The notes beneath the pieces are model-generated. The model was not told the origin of the DNA and did no database searches. It saw only the letters and a program-made list of their open reading frames with translations. The translations under genes and the position numbers were made by a program. DNA of 35,431 bases from NCBI GenBank assembly GCA_015489815.1, contig WFZA01000010.1, positions 1-35,431 on the forward strand, read 5' to 3'. Below are positions 15,185 to 25,189 of the stretch, in pieces. The first letter of the stretch is position 1. Each line of letters starts with the position of its first letter. Source of the stretch: Caldisericales bacterium (GTDB lineage: Bacteria; Caldisericota; Caldisericia; Caldisericales; Caldisericaceae).

Positions 15185-16513
15185 ATGAGATACATTCCAA
15201 ATACAAAAGCAGACAAAGAGGAAATGCTAAAAGAGATTGGCGTTTCCTCTTTTAATGACTTACTAAAAGACATTCCTGAAGAAGTTATGCTTAAAAAAAC
15301 ACTGGATATACCCACACTCAGCGAAGAAGAACTCACTGAAAAAATTTTTAAAATCAGTAAGAAAAATTTGGGCTTTCGGTTTTTTAAACCACTTATTGGA
15401 GCAGGAGCATACAGACACTTTGTTCCAGAAGCAGTAAAAGCAGTAATTTCGAGAGAAGAATTTTACACATCGTACACTCCATATCAGCCAGAAATTAGCC
15501 AGGGTAATCTGCAATCAATGTTTGAATATCAGACACACTTGTCTAGACTTACAGGAATGGATGTAATCGTACCTTCGATATACGATGGTGCGTCGGCAAC
15601 AGCAGAAGCAACACTTATGGCAATACGACTTACACACAAAAATAAAGTTATTATATCTCCCCTTCTCCATCCGCACTATGCAGAAACAGTTAGAACCTAT
15701 ACAGCACCACACCAAACAGAAATACACATAGCAGAATATAAAAATGGTTTAAGCGATCTCAAGTCTATAGAAAGTGCAATCGACGAGAATACTGCAGCAG
15801 TTATTGTGCAGAGTCCTAATTTCTTCGGGGCAATAGAAGACATAGAAAGTATTACAAGGATTGCTCACAAAAAAGGCACATTAATTATTCAAGTAATCGC
15901 AGAAAGTTTATCACTCGGACTATTGAAGTCTCCCGCAGAAATGGATGTTGACATTATTGCAGGCGAAGCCCAATCTTTCGGAATGGATCTAAATCTTGGA
16001 GGTCCATACAACGGATACTTAGGTAGTAAGATGAAGTACATTCGCCAAATTCCAGGTAGAATTGCAGGAGAAACTACAGACAAAAACGGAAGGCGCGGAT
16101 ATGTAATGACTTTCCGAGCAAGGGAACAGGACATTCGTAGAGAAAAAGCGACTTCAAACATCTGTTCGAACCATGCGTTAAATATCGTTGCAGGCAATGT
16201 ATACCTGTCTCTTCTAGGTAAGAATGGGATTAAAAAAATCGCAGAACTAAACATAAAGGCTGCTCACTACTTACGCACAAAACTCATAGAAACAGGAAAG
16301 TTTAGTGGCTTTAAATATCCTTTTTTTAATGAATTCGTTTTGGAAGTAAAAGACAAAGAAAAAATTAAAGATCAACTGATCAACAATGGTTTTATTCCAC
16401 CATTCGACCTAGGAATCTATTATCCTGAATTAGAAGGACACATGCTATTTGCAGTAACTGAAATACTTACGAAGAAAGAACTTGACTTCGTCGTTAATCT
16501 TCTGGAGAGGTGA
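15185..16513 (+). CDS. gcvPA: Glycine dehydrogenase (decarboxylating) subunit 1
   Basis: This 442-residue alpha half of the split P protein supplies one fold of the heterotetramer, with the PLP lysine on subunit 2. RYIPNTKADKEEMLKEIG is a typical start. FIGAGAYRH appears here as LIGAGAYRHFVPEAV. YTPYQPEISQGNLQ, YDGASATAEA and GGPYNGYLG are conserved, as is QDIRREKATSNICSNHAL near the end. It starts 6 bp after gcvH with only a weak ribosome site, so coupling is likely. Split P proteins are common in thermophiles and Firmicutes. Confidence 0.97.
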   Translation: MRYIPNTKADKEEMLKEIGVSSFNDLLKDIPEEVMLKKTLDIPTLSEEELTEKIFKISKKNLGFRFFKPLIGAGAYRHFVPEAVKAVISREEFYTSYTPYQPEISQGNLQSMFEYQTHLSRLTGMDVIVPSIYDGASATAEATLMAIRLTHKNKVIISPLLHPHYAETVRTYTAPHQTEIHIAEYKNGLSDLKSIESAIDENTAAVIVQSPNFFGAIEDIESITRIAHKKGTLIIQVIAESLSLGLLKSPAEMDVDIIAGEAQSFGMDLNLGGPYNGYLGSKMKYIRQIPGRIAGETTDKNGRRGYVMTFRAREQDIRREKATSNICSNHALNIVAGNVYLSLLGKNGIKKIAELNIKAAHYLRTKLIETGKFSGFKYPFFNEFVLEVKDKEKIKDQLINNGFIPPFDLGIYYPELEGHMLFAVTEILTKKELDFVVNLLER

Positions 16514-16518
16514 AGACT

Positions 16519-17958
16519 ATGAAACTAATATACGAGAAGAGTAAAAAAGGAAGACATGGATTTTCTCTTCCTGAAGACCAATTCAAAGAAATAAACCTGA
16601 AAGATTGCATACCTCAGTACGCAAAAGAGGAAAAAGAAAAAGAACTCCCCGAAGTTTCAGAAGTAGAAGTGATCAGACACTTTACGAAACTTTCCAAGTT
16701 GAACTATGGAGTGGACGATGGGTTATATCCACTTGGTTCCTGTACGATGAAGTACAATCCAAAAGTTAACGAGAAACTTGCAACTATTGACAGTTTCGTA
16801 TATGCACACCCTTTCGCTGACGAAAAATACATACAAGGTAGTTTACAAATTATGTATGAACTTGGAGAATTACTTTCTAAAATTACTGCTATGGATAAAT
16901 TTTCCCTTATGCCAGCTGCTGGTGCACACGGCGAACTAACAGGCGTATTAATGATTCGGAAATACTTTGAAGACAGAGGTGAAAAGCGTCACAAGATGCT
17001 GATACCCGATTCTGCACACGGTACAAATCCTGCATCGTCCGCAATGGCAGGCTTTAAAGTCGTAGAAGTAAAGTCAAATGAGCGAGGCGGCGTTGACATT
17101 AATGAGCTTGAAAGGCTAATGGACGAAGACACGGCAGGGCTAATGCTCACAAACCCAAATACGGTAGGTCTATTTGACGAAAACATTCTAAAAATTGCTA
17201 AAATTGTCCACAGTAAAGGTGGCCTTCTGTACTACGATGGAGCAAATTTAAATGCACTGCTTGGTATAGTAAGACCGGGAGACATCGGATTTGATGTGTT
17301 ACACCTTAACTTGCACAAGACCTTCTCTACACCACACGGAGGTGGAGGCCCTGGTGCAGGTGTCGTTGGTGCAAAATCGCATCTGGTAGAATTTCTTCCG
17401 TCTCCTATAGTGTGTACAGACGACGGTAAATACTTCTTCGAATACCCCAAAAAAACTATTGGAAGAGTGCGAGCATTTTATGCTAATTTCCCCGTACTCG
17501 TGAAAGCATACGCATGGATACTATCCGTTGGAGGAGAGGGCTTAAGAGAGGTTTCAGAAGCAAGTATAATAAATGCAAATTATATTTTAGACAAACTAAA
17601 AAAATATTACAGGCCGGCGTACGACAGAATCTGTATGCACGAGTGTGTGCTTACGGGCAGAGAATACAAAGAATACGGAGTAAAAACACTCGATATCGCT
17701 AAAAGGCTTATGGATTACGGATTCCATCCACCTACGATATACTTCCCACACTTTGAGCCGTACGCAGAAGAAACAATTATGGTAGAGCCGACAGAATCTG
17801 AAAGTAAGGAAACGCTGGACGAATTTATTAATGCTATGATCAAAATTGCGAAAGAAGCCAAAACTAAACCTGAGTTACTTAAAGGGGCTCCACATAATAC
17901 CCCAGTAGGTAGATTGGACGAAGTAAAAGCAGTAAGAGAGCCTAAATTGCACGCATAA
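16519..17958 (+). CDS. gcvPB: Glycine dehydrogenase (decarboxylating) subunit 2
   Basis: This PLP-carrying half of the split P protein decarboxylates glycine and passes the aminomethyl group to GcvH. The PLP lysine is in HLNLHKTFSTPHGGGGPG (K267 from this start). YPLGSCTMKYNP, PAAGAHGELTG and DSAHGTNPASSAMAGF are family motifs. The ATG at 16519 (479 residues) is preferred because GGAGAGG (16504-16510) is well placed for it; a GTG at 16510 would add three residues and overlap the gcvPA stop. It is followed 12 bp later by argS. Confidence 0.96.
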   Translation: MKLIYEKSKKGRHGFSLPEDQFKEINLKDCIPQYAKEEKEKELPEVSEVEVIRHFTKLSKLNYGVDDGLYPLGSCTMKYNPKVNEKLATIDSFVYAHPFADEKYIQGSLQIMYELGELLSKITAMDKFSLMPAAGAHGELTGVLMIRKYFEDRGEKRHKMLIPDSAHGTNPASSAMAGFKVVEVKSNERGGVDINELERLMDEDTAGLMLTNPNTVGLFDENILKIAKIVHSKGGLLYYDGANLNALLGIVRPGDIGFDVLHLNLHKTFSTPHGGGGPGAGVVGAKSHLVEFLPSPIVCTDDGKYFFEYPKKTIGRVRAFYANFPVLVKAYAWILSVGGEGLREVSEASIINANYILDKLKKYYRPAYDRICMHECVLTGREYKEYGVKTLDIAKRLMDYGFHPPTIYFPHFEPYAEETIMVEPTESESKETLDEFINAMIKIAKEAKTKPELLKGAPHNTPVGRLDEVKAVREPKLHA

Positions 17959-17970
17959 GGAAAAGGTTAA

Positions 17971-19587
17971 ATGCTAAAAAGAATAAGAGAAACAATAAAA
18001 AATGCTATTTTAAACACATACGGAGATGTCGAACTTCCCAGGTTAGAATTAGACACGGCTCCCGAGGGGATGGGAGATGTAGCTACTCAAGTTGCATTCA
18101 GGCTTGCAAAAACTCTACGAAGAAGCCCTTTTGAGATAGCAAATCGCATTACACAAAATATTAAATCTCCATACATTAGAGATGCAGTCGCAGTAAAACC
18201 AGGATACATAAATATATTTCTGGATAATCTATTTTTCGAAGAATTTATCAAAAAAATAGAAGATGAAAAATTATCCTATTTTCAAGAACCAAGAAAAAAT
18301 ATCAAGATACAGGTAGAATTCGTCAGCGCAAACCCAACAGGACCGCTCCATGTCGGAAATGGAAGAGGCGGAATAATAGGAGATGTATTGAGTAATCTAT
18401 TAAAATTAGAAGGTTACGATATTAGTAGAGAATACTATGTAAACGATGCAGGTAGTAAAATGGATCTGTTTACTGATTCTATTGCATATTACTACGGAAA
18501 ACTCTGTGGCATCGACTCCAAATTTCCAGAAGAAGGATACAAAGGCGATTACATAAAGAACATAGCAGAAGATATATACTTTAAGTTCAAAGACAGATAC
18601 GCAAAGAATGGGAAAATTAATAAAGAAGCAATAAGAGACCTTGGAAAAGATTTTATGATCTGGCAAATTCAAAAGTCTCTTGCACGGTTTGGAGTATTTT
18701 TTGATAACTGGTTTTACGAAAGCACACTATACAAAAATGGCGATGTAGAAAGAACAATAGAGACCTTCAAAAAAAGTGGGTATACATACGAAAAAGACGG
18801 AGCACTATGGTTTAGGACCACTGCTTTCGGAGACGACAAAGACAGAGTTTTAGTAAGAAAGAATGGAGAACCTACCTACACACTGGTAGATGCAGCATAC
18901 CACAAAAACAAGTGGGAACGAGGGTTTAGAAAAGCAATAGACATATGGGGAGCAGACCACTTTGGACACATAATCCCAATGAAAGCACTTATCCAGGGTC
19001 TTGGTATACCTGAAAACTTCCTTGATGTAATTATCTACCAGATAGTGCATCTTTACGAAAATGGCAAAGAAGTAATGATGTCAAAACATACGGGTACTTT
19101 TATTACTCTAGACGAACTCGTAAGTGAAGTAGGGAAAGATGCAGCAAGATTCTTTTTCCTTCTAAAGAGTGCAGACACACACTTAAACTTTGACATGACG
19201 CTTGCAAAAAAGGAATCAGTAGATAACCCCGTATTCTATGTGCAATATACCTACGCCCGGCTTTTAAACATACTCAAAAAATCCGGTGTGCCGGTCGAGG
19301 ATAAATCATTTAACGCAAACAAATTGTCAGAAAGAGAAGAACAAGCGCTACTAAACGAACTTATTTTTATAAAAGAAAATCTAGAAAATATTTCAAGGAC
19401 TTATTCAGTAAATAAGCTGCCGTTCCTTGCAATAAACCTGTGCAAAAGCGCTAATTCTTTTTATCAAAAGCACAAGGTCATAGGAGCAGATAACGAAACA
19501 GAAAGATTACACCTCGTAAATGCAACTATCACAGCATTATCGATACTTATGGATTTAATGGGAATCGAAAAGAAAGAAAAAATGTAG
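17971..19587 (+). CDS. argS: Arginyl-tRNA synthetase
   Basis: This 538-residue class I synthetase charges tRNA-Arg. It has an N-terminal Arg-tRNA Add1-like domain (1-90) and VEFVSANPTGPLHVGN at the catalytic core. The HIGH box reads HVGN (127-130), with Asn in place of the last His. The KMSKS loop reads MMSKHTG (369-375). A C-terminal DALR anticodon-binding domain spans about 430-538 (VQYTYARLLNIL at its start). It lies 12 bp after gcvPB and its stop overlaps the ribosome site of the next gene, so it is likely read from the gcv promoter. Confidence 0.96.
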   Translation: MLKRIRETIKNAILNTYGDVELPRLELDTAPEGMGDVATQVAFRLAKTLRRSPFEIANRITQNIKSPYIRDAVAVKPGYINIFLDNLFFEEFIKKIEDEKLSYFQEPRKNIKIQVEFVSANPTGPLHVGNGRGGIIGDVLSNLLKLEGYDISREYYVNDAGSKMDLFTDSIAYYYGKLCGIDSKFPEEGYKGDYIKNIAEDIYFKFKDRYAKNGKINKEAIRDLGKDFMIWQIQKSLARFGVFFDNWFYESTLYKNGDVERTIETFKKSGYTYEKDGALWFRTTAFGDDKDRVLVRKNGEPTYTLVDAAYHKNKWERGFRKAIDIWGADHFGHIIPMKALIQGLGIPENFLDVIIYQIVHLYENGKEVMMSKHTGTFITLDELVSEVGKDAARFFFLLKSADTHLNFDMTLAKKESVDNPVFYVQYTYARLLNILKKSGVPVEDKSFNANKLSEREEQALLNELIFIKENLENISRTYSVNKLPFLAINLCKSANSFYQKHKVIGADNETERLHLVNATITALSILMDLMGIEKKEKM

Positions 19588-19596
19588 GAGGAAAAA

Positions 19597-21615
19597 ATGA
19601 ACCTGTCTAACACTAAGAGGATCCTTGTAGGATTTATTGCTATTTCTATATTTGCAGCTATATTCCAGATAGGGTTCAGAATACATGCCGAAAAAAAAGA
19701 GGACACAATAAATATAGCAGCAGATTATTACACTTTTCAAACATTTGCAAACTCTTACGGACATCCCGTACTTGACGCGATTAGTGAACTTTCTAAACAT
19801 CACTTAACATCAATTTCTGTACCTGAACAAAATGTCAACGACCTGATAAGCAAAGGCAAAGTTTTACTATACAGTGGAAGTGATTTACTTAACGACGATC
19901 TTCCGGAAAAAATAACAGATAAAATCAACTTAGCAAAATATAAGAATAGAATTAAACCTTTTTACTCTGTTATCTTCACTCGATCTCCCGAAATTGCAGA
20001 TAGAATAAAATCCACTCTTGTCGACGGTACATTCGAAGTGCAGGGAAACGGCATATATGCAATAATCACACCAATCAACCAGACTAACTTACAAAACTAT
20101 GGCGTAGGATTTGACGAAAAGCAAATTCAGCAATTTAAATCATTGGGTCTCAAAATAGTTCTACGGCCAAGATACGCACCAGGAAATAGAAACCTTAAAA
20201 TTCTTGAGAATACACTGGATAAATTTGGAATTAAATCAGTAATGTTCCATGGAAACATGATAAATGGCTCAGACAATCCGAATAATTTGAACGAACTTGC
20301 AAATTTCTTCAATAAAAACAAAATAGTTACCTACATCATAGAGTTGCCTATTCAGAAGGGTATATATAATCAAGAAGGTATTAAATCCCTCATTAAAAAA
20401 ACGCATTACTATGTGGCTCGCGTCTATTCTATTTATCCAGCAGAACAAGCTAAATTAAAACCATTTGAGATTTTTAATAGATGGTTTAGGGCCGTATCAG
20501 ACAGAAATATTAGAGTAATATATGTAAAGCCAATTGTAGACCCAGGTAAAACATATGCAAAGAATATGGCTGTAAACGATTACTATGTTAATAAATTTTA
20601 CAACTTGTGGAAAAACAAGGGAATGCAATTTGGAACGCCAAATCCGATGCCTGAAGTAAACAGAAATAAAATTGTCGACATTTTCATTATTCTCGGCATA
20701 ATGGCATTACTTATGTTGTATATAGCAATAATCGTAAATGTAGAGGAAAATACGGTATGGATATGGTTTGTAGTGTTCTCATTACTCGGTATAGCTGGTA
20801 TATTAGCAAAGCCTTCATCTACAGAAAAAATACTCGCTTTAACTGCAGCAATTCTCATAACGGGCGTATTTTCTCTTATACTGTTTTCGTTATTAAAGAA
20901 AATCTACGGCAATAAAAATAAAACATTAACTAATGTATTAAAAAACGGGACAAAGTATGCTTTATTAATGTTTAGTTTTTCTTTGATTGGCGGTATCTGG
21001 ATCGGAGCATTGCTTGGTTCGAGTCCCTATATGCTTAACCTTGACATGTTCAGGGGAGTAAAACTTCTCTACCTTACTCCATTTATTTTTTTAATTATCA
21101 ACTATCTATACGAATTTGGAGCAGACTTCAATAATAGCCACTTACCTAAAGAAAAATACAACATTATAGAAGAAATTAAAAGAGCATGGCACATCCCTGT
21201 AAACTGGGGACATATAATTATACTTATATTGCTTGCAGGAATTTTCCTTATTTACCTTCTTCGCTCAGGGAATACAGGAGTCTCAATTCCATCCATCGAG
21301 CTAAAATTTAGGGCAATGCTTGAGCACACAATTGTAGCCCGCCCTCGAATTAAAGAGTTCGTCGTAGGATATCCTTCTTTATTTATAACAATTCTTTTTG
21401 CATACTTAATGCGAAAAAAGTGGCTCATTGCTTTTTCTATGCTTTCCATAATGGGCTCTATATCCGTAGTAGACACATTTTCACACTTAAGAGATACATT
21501 CCTAATGTCTCTTTACCGTGGATTGTATGGAATATTATTCGGAACAATAGTCGGCACCATTACAATCGCAATTCTGTACATCCCCATCAAGAAATTATTC
21601 CAACATGCAAACTAA
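19597..21615 (+). CDS. DUF5693-type membrane protein
   Basis: This 672-residue protein has one N-terminal membrane anchor (about 8-28) and an extracytoplasmic domain to about residue 355 that looks like a TIM-barrel-type fold. It includes TSISVPEQNVNDLISKGK, GLKIVLRPRYAPGN, SVMFHGNMI and RVIYVKPIVD. Many membrane helices fill the C-terminal half (from about 362). This layout fits the DUF5693 family, whose biochemical function is unknown and which often lies near envelope polysaccharide genes. Its 3' end overlaps murJ by 11 bp, which suggests a role in cell-envelope building. AGGAGG (19587-19592) supports the start. Confidence 0.8.
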   Translation: MNLSNTKRILVGFIAISIFAAIFQIGFRIHAEKKEDTINIAADYYTFQTFANSYGHPVLDAISELSKHHLTSISVPEQNVNDLISKGKVLLYSGSDLLNDDLPEKITDKINLAKYKNRIKPFYSVIFTRSPEIADRIKSTLVDGTFEVQGNGIYAIITPINQTNLQNYGVGFDEKQIQQFKSLGLKIVLRPRYAPGNRNLKILENTLDKFGIKSVMFHGNMINGSDNPNNLNELANFFNKNKIVTYIIELPIQKGIYNQEGIKSLIKKTHYYVARVYSIYPAEQAKLKPFEIFNRWFRAVSDRNIRVIYVKPIVDPGKTYAKNMAVNDYYVNKFYNLWKNKGMQFGTPNPMPEVNRNKIVDIFIILGIMALLMLYIAIIVNVEENTVWIWFVVFSLLGIAGILAKPSSTEKILALTAAILITGVFSLILFSLLKKIYGNKNKTLTNVLKNGTKYALLMFSFSLIGGIWIGALLGSSPYMLNLDMFRGVKLLYLTPFIFLIINYLYEFGADFNNSHLPKEKYNIIEEIKRAWHIPVNWGHIIILILLAGIFLIYLLRSGNTGVSIPSIELKFRAMLEHTIVARPRIKEFVVGYPSLFITILFAYLMRKKWLIAFSMLSIMGSISVVDTFSHLRDTFLMSLYRGLYGILFGTIVGTITIAILYIPIKKLFQHAN

Positions 21616-23182
21616 AAAATTCCTAAAGCAAAACGCAGTCCAGGCATCTCTTATATTTATGGCGGCCGCCGTAATTAGCAGGCTGTTAGGGCTTGCACGG
21701 GATATGCTGTTTAGCGCATACTTTGGTACGACTCATGCAGCGGATGCTTTGAATGCAACCTTTCCTATTACATCAGTTACGCTAAACATTACTGCAAGTG
21801 CAATTGCCGTGTCATTTATTCCATTATACATAGAGAAGTTAAACAAAAATCGTGAGGAAGCCTTAAACGACCTAAGTATAGTGTTTAACTACATCGTTGC
21901 AGGACTTTTCATTTTTATGGTTTTGCTAATCGCATTTTCACTTCCACTCGTACACATATTCACCCCAGGATTTAAATCTTCAGAACTCATATTGATAACT
22001 GCACACTTAATAGACCTTTTTGCTATTACATCATTTATGTGGGGAATTGCAAACTTCTTGTACGCAGTAGCACAAGCAGAAAAACACTTTCTTATAACGG
22101 CTATCGTAGCATTGATACTTAATACATCGATAATTATTTTCCTTATATTATTCCACAATAGTTTAGGCGTTGCTTCGTACGCCGTAGGAATGTTATTCGG
22201 AGCATTCTTGCAAAGTGCGATTATGCTTATTTATGAAAAGTTAGAGCTCGGCATGAAGTTTACTTTTAACTTTAACCCCAAAGGCACGATTCTTCCAATG
22301 CTTATCTACCTCTCCACTCCTCTCATAGTGCAGCAACTTGCAACATATACTGTAACGGTAGTAAGTAATAACGTAGCATCAAGTCTGATAGAAGGAAGTA
22401 TTGCAGCATTAGGATACGCAAATAAATTGAGGCAATTTTCGTTAGGCGTGCTCACCGTCCCGCTTGCAACTTCATACTATCCGTTTTTGTCAGAGGCAGC
22501 AAGTAAAAAAGACTACAAGAAATTAGAAGAAATTTTTTCAAAAAGCATCAGGTTTGCTTCATTTTTTATCATACCTGTAACATTTATTTCGATCGTTTTC
22601 AGTAAACAAATTGTTGCAATTGTATTTCAACGAGGTGCATTTAATTTGACAGCGGTAAACCTTACGGCGTCTCCATTTGCATATTATTCTATAGGGATAT
22701 TTGCCGCTATGGTTTCTATCGTAATAATGAGAGTCTTCTTTGCAATGAAAGATATGTGGACTCCAACGATCCTTACGATAATCTCTGCCTTAATTAACAT
22801 CGCGATCATTAATCCTTTAGTACACTTATACCAGCACTCCGGCATTGCACTTGCAGTGAGTATAGGATTATACATAGACATGCTATTTCTTATGATTTTT
22901 ATGAAGAAAAAAATAGGGACTCTTGGCAACAAAAAGATTATTTATTCCATTATAAAGCTAACATTAGGCTCAATTGCAGGAATCATCGTAATGTACTTCT
23001 CATACATTAAACTTTTAAATTTATTTCCAAAGACGAATCTGTATGTTGCAATAAACCTAACAGGAACATTTATATTATTCAGTATTGTATATGTGCTGTC
23101 TCTAAAAGTCCTAAAAGCAGAGGAAATAACTACCGCCTACTTCGTACTTAAAAAAAGTTTAGCAAAGTTTAAAAAACACTAA
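21605..23182 (+). CDS. murJ: Lipid II flippase MurJ (MVIN family)
   Basis: This 525-residue membrane protein of the MOP superfamily flips the peptidoglycan precursor lipid II to the outer face. AAAVISRLLGLARDMLFSAY and FGTTHAADALNATFPI are the N-terminal hallmarks. About 14 membrane helices are visible. FQRGAFN and the charged R24/R29-type arginines of the central cavity are present. It overlaps the DUF5693 gene and lacks its own ribosome site, so it is probably coupled. It is the last gene of the long plus-strand run; the following 106 bp to the convergent permease gene show no clear terminator. Confidence 0.95.
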   Translation: MQTKKFLKQNAVQASLIFMAAAVISRLLGLARDMLFSAYFGTTHAADALNATFPITSVTLNITASAIAVSFIPLYIEKLNKNREEALNDLSIVFNYIVAGLFIFMVLLIAFSLPLVHIFTPGFKSSELILITAHLIDLFAITSFMWGIANFLYAVAQAEKHFLITAIVALILNTSIIIFLILFHNSLGVASYAVGMLFGAFLQSAIMLIYEKLELGMKFTFNFNPKGTILPMLIYLSTPLIVQQLATYTVTVVSNNVASSLIEGSIAALGYANKLRQFSLGVLTVPLATSYYPFLSEAASKKDYKKLEEIFSKSIRFASFFIIPVTFISIVFSKQIVAIVFQRGAFNLTAVNLTASPFAYYSIGIFAAMVSIVIMRVFFAMKDMWTPTILTIISALINIAIINPLVHLYQHSGIALAVSIGLYIDMLFLMIFMKKKIGTLGNKKIIYSIIKLTLGSIAGIIVMYFSYIKLLNLFPKTNLYVAINLTGTFILFSIVYVLSLKVLKAEEITTAYFVLKKSLAKFKKH

Positions 23183-23288
23183 TCCTTCAGATTAAAATAT
23201 TAAATTGCCCAGCCAAATTTACATTAGCAACGAGGATTATAATTACGACATAACAAAAAGACTTACATTAGTATAGAATGAAACAATG

Positions 23289-24158
23289 CTACCCTTTTCC
23301 ACGAAGACGAGGGTCTATCGCATCCCTTAGACCATCGCCAAGTAGATTGAATCCCAGGACTGTTAGAGCAATTGCAATACCAGGAAATGTCTCCACCCAC
23401 CAGTAACCCCCAGTAATAGAATGGAAACTGTCTGCAAGCATTGCACCCCACTCTGGTGTAGGCGGCTGAGCACCAAGCCCTAAAAATCCAAGTGCTGCGG
23501 CATCAAGGATTGCACTACCAATGCTCAATGTGCCATAAACAATAATGGGAGACAGCACATTGGGCAAAATGTGTTTCCACATCGTAGTACCACTTGGAGT
23601 GCCAATTGCTTTTGCAGCCTCAACATACTCGTTGTTCACTACTGAAAGAGTTTCTGAACGCACAATCCTTGCAATTTGAGGTGCATATGTAATACCAATT
23701 GCAATCATCGCTTTGTCAAGCCCTCTTCCTAATACTGCAACGATAACAATTGCAAGTAAGATTGACGGAAGAGAAAACATTACATCAACCGTTCTCATAA
23801 TTACTTCGTCAATCCATCCTCCAAAAAATCCTGCAAGAATACCAAATGTTGCGCCTAACAAAACTCCTATTAAAACAGCGATAAACCCAACAGTCAAAGA
23901 AATACGAGAACCAAATATAATCCTACTCAATAGATCCCTGCCGAATTCGTCTGTCCCGAGGAGGTTTTTAGTATTATGCGCCCAAAAACCCGGTTTAAGA
24001 TTATTACTAAGATTCTGTGCAAGAGGGTTAAGCGGAGCCATTTTATCAGCAAAAATAGCCATAAAGACAAATAACACTATAATTATTAAACCCAGCATAG
24101 CAGCCTTATTACGACGCAAACTTCGCATTGTATCTGAAGCAAAAGAATAATGACGCAT
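23289..24158 (-). CDS. Peptide-type ABC transporter permease (DppC/OppC family)
   Basis: This 289-residue inner-membrane subunit imports peptides or related solutes together with the neighbouring DppB-like permease. The N-terminal DSDD-like cytosolic strand is followed by the first membrane helix (AAMLGLIIIVLFVFMAIFAD). The periplasmic GTDEFGRDLLSRIIFGSRISL motif is in the early part, and the EAA loop YVEAAKAIGTPSGTTMWKHI contacts the ATPases. GAQPPTPEWGAML ends the membrane domain. It is last in the binding protein-permease-permease operon. No ATPase genes follow before the convergent murJ, so they must lie elsewhere. Confidence 0.94.
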   Translation of the reverse strand: MRHYSFASDTMRSLRRNKAAMLGLIIIVLFVFMAIFADKMAPLNPLAQNLSNNLKPGFWAHNTKNLLGTDEFGRDLLSRIIFGSRISLTVGFIAVLIGVLLGATFGILAGFFGGWIDEVIMRTVDVMFSLPSILLAIVIVAVLGRGLDKAMIAIGITYAPQIARIVRSETLSVVNNEYVEAAKAIGTPSGTTMWKHILPNVLSPIIVYGTLSIGSAILDAAALGFLGLGAQPPTPEWGAMLADSFHSITGGYWWVETFPGIAIALTVLGFNLLGDGLRDAIDPRLRGKG

Positions 24159-24169
24159 TAATACCTCCT

Positions 24170-25174
24170 CTATTTGTAGTGAATTCTTGGATCTATGTAT
24201 GCATAAGCAATGTCAACAAAAAGGTTCACTATTGCAATCAAAAGAGCAACAAAGATGACCGACCCCTGAACAGCAGGATAATCCCTTGCATTTACTGCTT
24301 GAATTATATATGTGCCAATACCAGGCCACGAAAAAACTGTTTCCGTAAGAATTGCTCCTCCCATAAGCAGGGCAAACTCTGTTCCTGCAGCAGTTAAAAT
24401 TGGGATTAGGGCATTTCTCAGAGCATGCTTGCGAATAATCTTGCTCTCAGAGAGGCCTTTGGAGCGCGCAGTCCTAATATAATCCTGGTGCAAAACATCA
24501 AGCATGCTTGAACGGGTAATTCTTGCAATAAAAGCCATGGGTATCGTTCCAAGCGCAATAGACGGTAAAATTAAGTGCTTTATTGTATCCCAGAACGCAG
24601 GGAAATTGAGTTCAATCAAAGAATCTATTAGATAAAAGTGAGTAATTGGTTTTAAACTTATATATACGCTTAGTCTTCCACCTATTGGAAGCCAATTCAG
24701 CCAGATTCCAAAAATTAATAGCAGCATTATACCCAACCAGAATACGGGCATAGAAACTCCAAACAATGCAAGAACCATGCTGCCATAATCAAAAATTGAA
24801 TAACGCTTTACTGCAGAAACGATTCCTGCAGGAAGTCCTATGAGGAATGCGAAGATCATTGCAAACAGAGAAAGTTCAAATGTATTAGGAAAACGCAGAA
24901 GCAATTCCCTTAAAACAGATTCATGAGATTGAATAGACCTTCCGAAGTCGCCCCTTAAAGCATGAGCCAGCCAGATTATATATTGTTCTACGATAGGCTT
25001 GTCTAATCCCCACTGTTTTCGCATAGCAGCAAGTGCTTCTGGCGATGCATGCTCACCTGCCATAACACGCGCAGGATCACCCGGTGCGAGCCTGATCAAT
25101 AAAAAAATTAGTATCGAAACGACAAATAAAACTAAAAGTAAGTTAAGTGTTCTACGAATAATGTAGTTCCTCAT
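24170..25174 (-). CDS. Peptide-type ABC transporter permease (DppB/OppB family)
   Basis: This 334-residue inner-membrane subunit has about six helices. The N-terminus MRNYIIRRTLNLLLVLFVVS is typical of the family. RLAPGDPARV and the GDFGRSIQSHESVL segment are conserved. The EAA loop DYIRTARSKGLSESKIIRKH contacts the ATPase. GAILTETVFSWPGIG marks the C-terminal region. It follows the binding-protein gene after 53 bp that hold a strong stem-loop, and its own partner permease starts 11 bp later. Confidence 0.94.
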   Translation of the reverse strand: MRNYIIRRTLNLLLVLFVVSILIFLLIRLAPGDPARVMAGEHASPEALAAMRKQWGLDKPIVEQYIIWLAHALRGDFGRSIQSHESVLRELLLRFPNTFELSLFAMIFAFLIGLPAGIVSAVKRYSIFDYGSMVLALFGVSMPVFWLGIMLLLIFGIWLNWLPIGGRLSVYISLKPITHFYLIDSLIELNFPAFWDTIKHLILPSIALGTIPMAFIARITRSSMLDVLHQDYIRTARSKGLSESKIIRKHALRNALIPILTAAGTEFALLMGGAILTETVFSWPGIGTYIIQAVNARDYPAVQGSVIFVALLIAIVNLFVDIAYAYIDPRIHYK

Positions 25175-25189
25175 AAAGCCTCCTGCTCA

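Noticed and set aside
23183-23288. Two CTAATGTAA copies (minus strand) in the murJ-permease gap as a terminator or site
   Set aside because: They are short direct repeats without pairing or context, and no hairpin was found in the gap.
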